In this document: piece by piece, positions 34,770 through 42,253 of the stretch
Position numbering within the stretch: position 1 is the stretch's first letter
Layout of the letters: every line of letters begins with the position of its first letter
Assembly (NCBI RefSeq): GCF_016745835.1
Contig: NZ_JAERVL010000008.1
Span: forward strand, 1 to 42,253
Direction of reading: 5' to 3'
Length of the DNA stretch: 42,253 bases
Origin: Caldalkalibacillus salinus
GTDB lineage: Bacteria; Bacillota; Bacilli; Caldalkalibacillales; JCM-10596
Program-made: the position numbers and the translations under genes
The notes under the pieces: generated by a model
Databases searched by the model: none
Told to the model about the DNA's origin: nothing
The model's input: the letters and a program-made list of their open reading frames with translations, nothing else

Positions 34770-35185
34770 AATTAGGGTATATACACAGCATGTTTAATAA
34801 CAGGTAATTGACCTTCCACTCTAGTATTGCAAAAATTAATTTCCAACGTTGGTCAACCTATCATAGGTTATACCTTGTCTGCTTGCTTGTTCAACTGATC
34901 CTACTAGATATTATCTGTTGATCAGTCATTATATTGCCGTGAGATACTGTCCTAGTTGATTTGTCGCATTAGGTGAACCCATTACCTACTATTCCCAGCA
35001 GTAAGTTCAAAAGATTTTGGGATAACCGTTCCCGCATGTGCTGGTTGAGTGGCTTTGACTGAATCCCTGACAGTCCCTGTTTTACCCGTACCCTTATGAG
35101 CTATAAATAAAAAGTCAGCCAAATACTATTAAACGTTACCCCACTGTTTATCGCCACGAGCTTTGTCATTCTCGTTAGTTTGTAA
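34770..35185 (-). pseudogene. Decayed, displaced polymorphic-toxin C-terminal tip
   Basis: Minus-strand translation gives pieces of a toxin C-terminus broken by stops and frame changes. In order they are NDKARGDKQWGNV, then [20 protein letters not shown] and [18 protein letters not shown] in one frame, then SPNATNQLGQYLT, VEQASRQGITYDRLTNVGN, and VEGQLPVIKHAVYIP. The pattern IPKSFEL..., NAT..., VGNW..., GQLPV(I/V)KHA is shared by many RHS/LXG-type toxin tips of Bacillales. It sits just upstream of the Imm22 gene, so this is an old tip-immunity module moved off the RHS gene. Confidence 0.7.
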
Positions 35186-35361
35186 GCTATTCCATGTCAT
35201 AACTAACCCTGCCATGTAAAATGTCATCTCGTCCAATTCTCGCACTTTTCTTCCTAGCCAGTATTAAAATAAAACTCCTTGATGGTACTACCATCATGAG
35301 CTCTCGATTCTCAAACAAAGCACTTTCTTATTGTCTTACTTAAATATCAGCTGATTTATCA

Positions 35362-35406
35362 TGAATTAAAGTAAAAACCTTGAAAGGCATTTAGCCAATC
35401 AAGGTT
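35362..35406 (-). terminator. Terminator of the RHS toxin/immunity operon
   Basis: AAACCTTGA pairs with TCAAGGTTT (about 35376-35406). On the minus strand the stem is followed by TTTACTTTAATT. It lies eight bp beyond the immunity gene stop. Confidence 0.7.
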
Positions 35407-35413
35407 TGGAGTA

Positions 35414-35833
35414 TTAGAATTCTTCCAGTGAAATAGCTTCCATAGAACTACAGTAAAACTCAATAAAGTTGTATCCATCGTTCTCACCATACCCACTGTC
35501 ATCATGAACGTGGTATCGTTGACTCCTATCCCATCCTAACTCTTTTTTATCATGTACTATCAAACTTCTAGTCAGGTAAAGATTTGTAATTTTTCTTACA
35601 CTAAGATCAGAAACATTAAAGTATCTGATTTTCATTTTGAAGCGTTGATTTGTTTCAATAACCGAGACATGAAAAGAAAGGGTTAGTGAAGTCGTGTAAT
35701 TATCTTCAAAATCTATATCCATAGCGTAGTCAATTCCCACTATTTCCTTATAAGTCCACGAGCCAAGGGCGTTTAATTTATCTGTTACAGTCTCGTAATT
35801 TTTTATAAAAATCAAAAAGCGTTCCTCCCTCAT
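35414..35833 (-). CDS. Presumed cognate immunity protein of the RHS toxin
   Basis: A 139-aa acidic protein of no recognised family. It has a beta-rich middle (IDFEDNYTTSLTLSFHVSVI, RFKMKIRYFNVSDL) and an aromatic C-terminus. Its ATG shares a base with the RHS stop codon (TAATG) and no ribosome site precedes it, so translation probably re-initiates after the toxin. Position, size and coupling fit the immunity partner of the RHS C-terminal tip. That role is inferred from context, not homology. Confidence 0.75.
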   Translation of the reverse strand: MREERFLIFIKNYETVTDKLNALGSWTYKEIVGIDYAMDIDFEDNYTTSLTLSFHVSVIETNQRFKMKIRYFNVSDLSVRKITNLYLTRSLIVHDKKELGWDRSQRYHVHDDSGYGENDGYNFIEFYCSSMEAISLEEF

Positions 35834-38800
35834 TAATCAATAAACTTTATCTTGTTTGTTTTGCCATCAATTATCCCTTGTCTTAGTCTACCAGTAGAAA
35901 AGTCCATAAAATATTTTATTTCTGCTTTAACACTTTTTCCTGCATCTTGATAAATGTACTCATGCATATGTGGGTTTGTGTGATGAAAAGAATTCCCATG
36001 GTCAGTATAATCAATTCTATATTTTTGCTTACCTGCTTGGTCATAGATTACTCTTGAATTTTCTACCTTACCACTTGAACCTAATCGACTAAAATCAATC
36101 CTAGCTCCTGGTGTTCCTTGTATTGGGGCATAATTATTTTTGTAATATTCATCAGGCAGGAATGGTTCTTTAGCAAAGTCATCAACTTTCCCCGTACCCT
36201 CAGTCAAGTTATTAACCGCAGGTAATGTAGTCGTATCGTCTACACTATTCAACACTTGTCTAGAGGTGTCGTTGGTACCTTTATTGAAACCTTTAAGTGC
36301 TTGAGTTCCTACTGCATCAGAACCTGCACTTAGTACCATATCAGTCATAAGCTCATTTAGGCTAAATTCACTACGTTCACCTTGGGCTATTTCAATACTT
36401 TGTCTTGTGACATTATCTGCGGCACCTGAGGTTGCGCCTACTGCGAGTGTTTGACTGACGGCCTTTCCTACCTTTAATACGTTAGATATACCACCACTAA
36501 CGGCGCCTCCAACAGCTGCGCTAGCGTATTCGGCACTTGAGCTGAATTCCCAATCTGAGGCATTCCAACCGTGTTTGTAAAGGTTCATACCAACATCAAA
36601 GGCTGCTGTCGTTGCGACGCCAACGACTGCACCAACGGCAAACTGTATAAAATGCCCTGTCGGATCATGATACCTTATCGGGTTGTTATGCCCGTAGGTG
36701 TATAGGTTCAAGCTTAACGGGTCGGTATATTCCCCTCTGTACGTATCCTCGGTGATGAATCTTGCGATTTCAGGGTCGTAGTATCTAGCGTTAAGGTAGT
36801 AATACTCTAGTTCACTGTCATAGACATAGCCTGCATAACGGTACGGATTGGCGATCGTTTCCTCTTCAACGAGGTGGTGACCGAAGATGTCGTAGTCGTA
36901 CGTGTTGAGGATATTACCCTCGTAGTCGGTGACCTGCATGACATCGGCGTGACCGTTATACACATAGAATAACATATCTGCTTGGCCTACTTGTCGATGA
37001 ATCAGGTTGTGACCGTAAGTCTGATGGTGGACCATCCCTGAACCGTCTATCTCCGCGGCTACTTTATCATCGGAGTAGAGGTACGTTGTGGTGCCTTGGC
37101 CGTCCGTTTTCCCAACCCGATAACCGTCTCCATTGTAGGTATAGCTGATGTCTCCAGCTGCCGTTTGAGATGAAGTGAGCTGGTTAAAGTTGTTGTACGT
37201 ATAGACGTCTGGCTCTCCACCGTTTGTGGTGACGGTAAGCTGATTCCCGTTGGCGTCGTATCCATACTCAACGGTCGTGTTTTCGACTGTATCCACTGCT
37301 TGTTCCAAACGGTTGCGGCTCTCGTACGAGTAGGTGATGTCAGAGATCATAGCGCCGCCGGCATCTTTTACGATTTGGGTTTCGCGGTTGCCTGCCCTAT
37401 CGTACGTGTACGTGGTGGTGTGGCCGTTCGGTTCTTCAATGGTGGTGACGCGATCCCAGGTGTCGTAGGTGAAGGACGTCTTTCCTTTCGGTTCTATCTT
37501 ATACTCTTGCGTTCCGTTCGGATAGTACCCATATTCAAATATTTGATCCTCTGCCCCACTGCTAGCTGGGAATTGGTTACGCAGCTTCGTTAATAGATTA
37601 CGTCCGTCATACTCATACGACGTGTGCATGCCGTTATATAAGGTCTGTGTTTCACGGTTTCCATTGTCGTCGTAGGTGTAAGTTGTGGTTCTCGTGCTGT
37701 CGCCGAGCATGACATGCTTTAATCGTTTGAGCTCATCGTACTCATAGAAGACGGTGTGGCTTTCATCCCCGATGATGACCTTCTCCATGCTACGTAAATC
37801 TCGGCTGTTGTAGCGGTACTCGACTTGGGACCCGTCAGGATAAGTGATGAGGTCAAGTCGGTTATTGTAATCGCGTCGGTAATTCGTTTCACCACTGGCA
37901 TCCACCATTTTGACGCGTTCACCTAGTTCATACTCGTAGGAGATCGTTTCATCTCCAGCTACTTCACTCGTTAATTGCCCAACGCCATCGTACGTGTAAT
38001 CGGTGATCACACCGTTGCGATCCGTTTTAGTGTCAATGTTGCCGACAGCGTCATACGTGTAGTGCTCCACTTTCTCTTCAGGATCAATGATATCCGTCCG
38101 TTGATTTAGGCTATCGTAGCGATAGGTGGTGGTATGTCCTTCACCATTCGTTTGCGTTTCAACGTTGTCGTTTAGGTCATACGTGTAAGAGACCTCCACG
38201 ATGCCTGTTTCGCCCTCTTTGACCGCTTCAAGGCGATCGAGAGAATCATAGTCGAATTCAATCCGGTTGCCATTCGCATCGACTTCAGCCTCTTTATTAC
38301 CGACGAGGTCATACTCATACGATGTCACGTGTCGCTCCGGATCTATTTCTTTTTCCAATCGATCGAAGTGATCGTATTTGTATTCCCACTGTCCACCTTT
38401 GCCATCAATCTCTAAAACCTTGTTACCGACGGCGTCGTAGCGGTATTCAAAGACGGCTTGCGGTTGGTCTGGATGGTCTGGATCGACAGGGTTAATGGTC
38501 TTCACATGTTGATCTAATGCATTGTATTGATACTCCGTTACGTGACCGTCTTCATCGTAATGGAGCCTTTCATTGCCATGCACATCGTATTCAAAACTCT
38601 CAACGTTACCGTAAGGACGGATGATACGCTTTAAAAATTGGAGTGCTGTGTACTTATACTCTGTTGCTGGTAAAGTCCCTAGTTGTTCGGTTAGGACGTT
38701 ACCGAAATCATCATAGGTGTACTCCGTTCGATCCCCTTCCGGATTCACCTCTGCGGTAACCCAGCCTAAGTCGTTATATTCTTGTTCCCATACATAGCCT

Positions 38801-41800
38801 GCGGCATCGATCTCGAAGATGTGATTCCCCACCGCATCGTAGCGATATTCCGTCTTGTTCCGCTTGGCATCGTAGACGAATTGCTCACGATTCAGTTCAT
38901 CGTACATCGTTTCCGTGATGTTACCTTTGGCATCGATGACGTGTGTTTGGTTGCCGTTTGCATCGTAACGATACTCTATCGCTTGGACTTCACCCGACTC
39001 TTCATGGGTTCTGCTTTCAAGCGTGAGCTGATTCAATTCATCATAGTCGTAGGTGGTCACTCTGTTTAAGGCATCAATCTCCTCTTTCACATTGCCATTG
39101 GCGTCATAACGGTACTCGTTCTTCACGCCCGTCGACTTGTAAGTCCCTTCAAACGTGTCATCGATCGGCTCGTCACGTTGGACAAAGGTTTCCTCCGTGA
39201 TAAGCTGGTTCGCTTCATCGTACGTCATTTTCGCGTAACGCCCTAAAGGATCTTCTTCTCCTGTGACGTTGCCGTTAGCATCATAATGTGTCTCATAGAC
39301 GTTTCCTTGTGGATCTGTTTCCTTCGTTTGACGATCTAGTGCATCATACTCATACGAAGTGGTATAGCCCCGTTTGTTGGTGTAACTTTTTATGTTGCCG
39401 TTGGCGTCATAATCATAAATCTCGACATTGCCATTGGCGTCGTAGACTTGACGTAATTGATCCGCATCGTCGTAAACGTTACTTACTTGCAAGCGATCGC
39501 CCACCGTTTCACGTAATAAGCGATCAGCATAGTCATATTCATAATGTGTGGAAATGGTACGCTCGTCATCTACAGACTGTATCTCTTCTACGAGACGGTG
39601 CACGTCATCGTATCTAAACGTGGTCGTGGCTCCGAGTGCATCGATTTCCTGAACCTTGTTGCCCACCGGATCGTAGCGGTAAGTCGTCACGTTACCTTTG
39701 GCATCAATTTTCTTGGTACGTTGATTTTTCTCATTATATCTGTATGTGGTGACGTTATGTCTTCGATCGATCTCTTTGACTTTGTTTCCTACGTCATCAT
39801 AATCGTAATGGATCGTTTCTCCTTTGGCATCCGTCATTACTTTCGTTCGACCCATTTTGTCATATTGAAAGCTAGTCGTGTATCCCTTAGGATCTTTCTC
39901 GTATCTGAGTAATCCAATGTTGTAGTAGATATTCTCTGTGACTCGGTTCAGAGGATCAATGATCTTCGTGCGATTATGAAACGCATCGTTGTATTGATAC
40001 TGAGTCACGTTGCCACGCTTGTCTTTGATCTGTTTGACTAACCCCTTGATCGCCGTACTACTGTAGTATAGGTACTCTGTGGCGTGACCGAGCGGATCAG
40101 TTTCCGTTAACAAGTGGATGCCATCCTCATCATACTCATAGGATGTGGTGTGTCCACGTGGATTCGTTTCACTCGTCAACTGGTTCTGATCGTTATATTC
40201 CATCGTTGTCTTACGCCCGATTGGGTCCGTGTGACTGACAAGGTTGTGGTTGGCATCATACTCACGCACGATTGTGCGGAATGAATCGACCACTGTTCCG
40301 TCATCCTGTTTCTCACGTTTCACTACCTCTTGGACGGTCACTCTGGTTGGACGGTTCTCAGATCTGATATCTTTATACTCTTCATTGTCTTGGGTATCGT
40401 CTGTGTCGTATTGGCTAAGGTCATGCCACTCGCCATTATATTTAACCTCGTACGTATATTGCTTCTTACCGCCGATGCTATTAATTTCTTCCACAGGCTT
40501 TAGTTCTTGGTTATATGTGACCTTCTGCTCTTGCCCGTTTTCGTCGATTACGTATCTCGCCTTGTTAATATCGTCGTAAATATACAGTTTGACATGCTCA
40601 AGACCATCATAGCGTTTAATCAGACGATCGAACGTGTCGTATTCGTTACGAACCACCTGATGACCATTGGCATCTATAACCCGATGAAGGAGCTGTTTCT
40701 TGTCTGCTTCTGGTGTCTCTTCCTCATCTTCACCTTCGCGGCTATCTGTATATAAATACCTTGTGATGTGACCTTCGAGGTCGGTTACCGAAACGAGATA
40801 ATCGCCTTCGTAATCATATTGGACCGCTCGACCCGGCGCGCCCAAGATATATTCTTGTACTTGCGTCATTTGCCCTGCATCGTTGTAGGACATCACGAGT
40901 TTACGATCGACGTTATCATAAACTCTTTTAATCTTGTCATACTCGTCATGGTACTCAATCGTAATCCGATTGCCATACTTGTCTTTTTTACCCACGAGTT
41001 TCCCGGAGGTTTCGTCATAAATAAATTGAGATTGATCCTGTCTGGTCAGGATGTACGCTCCGTCTCTTTTTACGAGCGTATCGTAGACACCGTAAGGACT
41101 AGTGTAGGTTGTCTCGTTGTTAACCTGATCCTCTTCAAAGAAAGGAATCTCTGTCCCTGATGGATAGGTGATTCTCGCCGTTTCGATATCATTAAAGGTT
41201 GTCACATACCAGCTGGCAACATAGCCTGTACCACCATTGTGACTGATTTGGTACCATGTTCGTCCATTGGAGTCTGTCACAGTCCCCTGCACTTCAATAA
41301 TGGTACCGTAGCTGACTTGGCCTATGACCTCTCCAGGGACGCTGCTGCTGGCCTGTTCAGAGCCCTCTGGTATATACTTATCGTCTCTGACGTTCAGGGT
41401 ACTGGCCGTCACGAAGCCGTATTCGCTTGTCTTGGTGATGAAAGAGTCGTACGATGTGCGCCAGCCATCTCCGAGCACTGTGACATTACCAGCTTCACTT
41501 GAGTTGTATGTTCTGCCGATGTCTAAATCTAATCCCGAGCTTTTTATCGTGATGTCTGTATGTTCTTCGAGGTAGTTCCCCGTTAATAGATTGACGCCGT
41601 TATCTTCTATCCACTGTTTGGCACCTTCATAGTCTGTCCCGTTAAACATGTTGGAATAGAACGTTCGCTCTGAATCTGATGTATCACTTCTGATTATCTC
41701 TCTAATACCAATCGATTTGACAATGCTATCGAATATGTGGTCAATACGATCGTCAAGTTCATCTTCCGTTAACCGTTTGGTATCCATCGTGAAGAACGTG

Positions 41801-42253
41801 CCGTTCGTCTCCGTGGCGATATGTTTGAGTGCTTCTTGCTGGGTCGCCCCCAGTCCCATGGCCACAGTATGAGCGGTGATATCTTGATTAGACAATTGCT
41901 CCGCTATATCTCGTACCGCATCAACGTCTAGCTCTGGCCATTGACGCTCGTCCCCCACTTCCGGTACGTCCCGTAGCGTTGGATACGTTTCACCCTCTGT
42001 CATGGTCCAAATGGTCTCAAAGTCCCAATCTGTGAACGTGGATTGGGTTTGCATTTCTTCGGTGGTTTTTGGAGTGGCGCCGGTGGTGCTTGTACTCCTT
42101 GAGGTATCTTTATCATAAAAGTTGTTAGAGTAACTTGAACCAGAACTGTAGTTGTACCCTACAAGACCACCATAACCCACTCCCACTGAGTATGAGTTTT
42201 CTATAGTGGCATTATATACTCGACCTATAAATCCGCCATTACTTGCATTACCT
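35833..42253 (-). CDS. RHS/YD-repeat polymorphic toxin (5' end outside the window)
   Basis: Over 2130 codons lie within the window and the frame runs off the right edge. From the N-side: GLUG motifs (GGFIGRVYNATIENSYS, GYGGLVGYNYSSG); a partial vWA segment without MIDAS residues (AVRDIAEQLSNQDITAHTVAMGLG); a DUF6531 start (NLLTGNYLEEHTDI...RTYNSS); an SH3b insert at 41203-41412; several dozen YD repeats (YDANGN, YRYDAVGN) to about 36960; and the RHS core ending LNLYTYGHNNPIRYHDPTGH at 36652. The last 272 residues are the variable toxin tip. It starts with a Gly/Ala-rich hydrophobic stretch and ends in a His-rich domain (YTDHGNSFHHTNPHMHEY) that suggests a nuclease-like site. The YD shell is expected to enclose the tip until delivery. 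Confidence 0.92.
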   Translation of the reverse strand, partial: GNASNGGFIGRVYNATIENSYSVGVGYGGLVGYNYSSGSSYSNNFYDKDTSRSTSTTGATPKTTEEMQTQSTFTDWDFETIWTMTEGETYPTLRDVPEVGDERQWPELDVDAVRDIAEQLSNQDITAHTVAMGLGATQQEALKHIATETNGTFFTMDTKRLTEDELDDRIDHIFDSIVKSIGIREIIRSDTSDSERTFYSNMFNGTDYEGAKQWIEDNGVNLLTGNYLEEHTDITIKSSGLDLDIGRTYNSSEAGNVTVLGDGWRTSYDSFITKTSEYGFVTASTLNVRDDKYIPEGSEQASSSVPGEVIGQVSYGTIIEVQGTVTDSNGRTWYQISHNGGTGYVASWYVTTFNDIETARITYPSGTEIPFFEEDQVNNETTYTSPYGVYDTLVKRDGAYILTRQDQSQFIYDETSGKLVGKKDKYGNRITIEYHDEYDKIKRVYDNVDRKLVMSYNDAGQMTQVQEYILGAPGRAVQYDYEGDYLVSVTDLEGHITRYLYTDSREGEDEEETPEADKKQLLHRVIDANGHQVVRNEYDTFDRLIKRYDGLEHVKLYIYDDINKARYVIDENGQEQKVTYNQELKPVEEINSIGGKKQYTYEVKYNGEWHDLSQYDTDDTQDNEEYKDIRSENRPTRVTVQEVVKREKQDDGTVVDSFRTIVREYDANHNLVSHTDPIGRKTTMEYNDQNQLTSETNPRGHTTSYEYDEDGIHLLTETDPLGHATEYLYYSSTAIKGLVKQIKDKRGNVTQYQYNDAFHNRTKIIDPLNRVTENIYYNIGLLRYEKDPKGYTTSFQYDKMGRTKVMTDAKGETIHYDYDDVGNKVKEIDRRHNVTTYRYNEKNQRTKKIDAKGNVTTYRYDPVGNKVQEIDALGATTTFRYDDVHRLVEEIQSVDDERTISTHYEYDYADRLLRETVGDRLQVSNVYDDADQLRQVYDANGNVEIYDYDANGNIKSYTNKRGYTTSYEYDALDRQTKETDPQGNVYETHYDANGNVTGEEDPLGRYAKMTYDEANQLITEETFVQRDEPIDDTFEGTYKSTGVKNEYRYDANGNVKEEIDALNRVTTYDYDELNQLTLESRTHEESGEVQAIEYRYDANGNQTHVIDAKGNITETMYDELNREQFVYDAKRNKTEYRYDAVGNHIFEIDAAGYVWEQEYNDLGWVTAEVNPEGDRTEYTYDDFGNVLTEQLGTLPATEYKYTALQFLKRIIRPYGNVESFEYDVHGNERLHYDEDGHVTEYQYNALDQHVKTINPVDPDHPDQPQAVFEYRYDAVGNKVLEIDGKGGQWEYKYDHFDRLEKEIDPERHVTSYEYDLVGNKEAEVDANGNRIEFDYDSLDRLEAVKEGETGIVEVSYTYDLNDNVETQTNGEGHTTTYRYDSLNQRTDIIDPEEKVEHYTYDAVGNIDTKTDRNGVITDYTYDGVGQLTSEVAGDETISYEYELGERVKMVDASGETNYRRDYNNRLDLITYPDGSQVEYRYNSRDLRSMEKVIIGDESHTVFYEYDELKRLKHVMLGDSTRTTTYTYDDNGNRETQTLYNGMHTSYEYDGRNLLTKLRNQFPASSGAEDQIFEYGYYPNGTQEYKIEPKGKTSFTYDTWDRVTTIEEPNGHTTTYTYDRAGNRETQIVKDAGGAMISDITYSYESRNRLEQAVDTVENTTVEYGYDANGNQLTVTTNGGEPDVYTYNNFNQLTSSQTAAGDISYTYNGDGYRVGKTDGQGTTTYLYSDDKVAAEIDGSGMVHHQTYGHNLIHRQVGQADMLFYVYNGHADVMQVTDYEGNILNTYDYDIFGHHLVEEETIANPYRYAGYVYDSELEYYYLNARYYDPEIARFITEDTYRGEYTDPLSLNLYTYGHNNPIRYHDPTGHFIQFAVGAVVGVATTAAFDVGMNLYKHGWNASDWEFSSSAEYASAAVGGAVSGGISNVLKVGKAVSQTLAVGATSGAADNVTRQSIEIAQGERSEFSLNELMTDMVLSAGSDAVGTQALKGFNKGTNDTSRQVLNSVDDTTTLPAVNNLTEGTGKVDDFAKEPFLPDEYYKNNYAPIQGTPGARIDFSRLGSSGKVENSRVIYDQAGKQKYRIDYTDHGNSFHHTNPHMHEYIYQDAGKSVKAEIKYFMDFSTGRLRQGIIDGKTNKIKFID
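35836..36651 (-). other. C-terminal toxin tip of the RHS protein
   Basis: The variable region after the DPTGH motif. The first 100 residues are glycine- and alanine-rich with hydrophobic helices (FAVGAVVGVATTAAFDVGM, AAVGGAVSGGISNVL), as in pre-toxin segments that help membrane passage. The final 100 residues hold RVIYDQAGKQKYRIDY, the histidine cluster HGNSFHHTNPHMHEY and KYFMDFSTGRLRQG. The histidines and Asn-Pro-His motif suggest metal-dependent nuclease or deaminase chemistry, but no named family is claimed. Confidence 0.7.
41203..41412 (-). other. SH3b domain inserted in the RHS N-terminal region
   Basis: The segment TASTLNVRDDKYIPEGS...GEVIGQVSYGTIIEV...GRTWYQISHNGGTGYVASWYV is a bacterial SH3 domain, commonly a cell-wall ligand. 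It interrupts the DUF6531 domain, whose two halves lie on either side (RTYNSS...GWRTSYDSF and ITYPSGTEIPFFEE). Confidence 0.75.

Noticed and set aside
36900-41500. Long plus-strand ORFs opposite the RHS gene
   Set aside because: They mirror the repeated YD codons of the minus-strand gene, have no ribosome sites and resemble no proteins.

Overview
The window looks like the chromosome of a Gram-positive, low-to-mid GC member of the Bacillaceae or a close relative. Supporting signs are strong Shine-Dalgarno sequences (GGAGG or GAGGTG), frequent TTG and GTG starts, a T-box-free dapA controlled by a lysine riboswitch, kapB, trhO, a conserved virulence factor C (CvfC/YpgR-like) protein, an OmpR/HK pair and an RskA-type anti-sigma factor. 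The species cannot be named from the sequence alone.

Left end (1-3035): three single-gene units on the minus strand (pentapeptide-repeat protein, 69-aa membrane protein, alpha/beta hydrolase). Each is followed by a 158-196 bp imperfect palindrome ending in ATAAC and GTTAT boxes, and a fourth lone GTTAT-type box lies upstream of the last gene. The layout of one promoterless gene plus one attC-like recombination site, all in one direction, is that of integron gene cassettes (a CALIN, a cassette cluster without a visible integrase). This is the most unusual feature of the window.

Core-like middle (3640-29590): a promoter, lysine riboswitch and terminator precede dapA. Then come a NUDIX hydrolase; a minus-strand operon for a NEW3-domain surface protein, ABC ATPase and ABC-2 permease; and a divergent ECF sigma/RskA-like anti-sigma pair preceded by 11-bp tandem repeats. 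A tightly packed minus-strand run follows (Gfo/Idh/MocA oxidoreductase, amidase, M2/M3-like zinc peptidase, nitronate monooxygenase, and probably an MDR oxidoreductase), suggesting catabolism of an amide, peptide or nitro-type compound. Next are a class-I glutamine amidotransferase-like hydrolase with a clear promoter, trhO (tRNA U34 hydroxylation), kapB, the CvfC-like protein, two small membrane proteins under 50 aa, a DUF2269-like membrane protein, a response regulator/histidine kinase operon, an EamA exporter, a secreted PQQ-type beta-propeller protein and an RNase H-like protein.

Right end (29600-42253): AT-rich accessory DNA. It holds an RDD protein, unknown membrane proteins, a frameshifted kptA, a TraX-family protein, a fused IS21/IS3 remnant, and a polymorphic toxin locus. 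That locus has a very large RHS/YD-repeat protein (over 2100 aa, 5' end outside the window) with GLUG, partial vWA and SH3b segments and a 272-aa C-terminal toxin tip. A 139-aa presumed immunity gene overlaps its stop codon. Behind it lie a decayed, displaced toxin tip and an Imm22-type immunity gene. No rRNA, tRNA or CRISPR array was seen.
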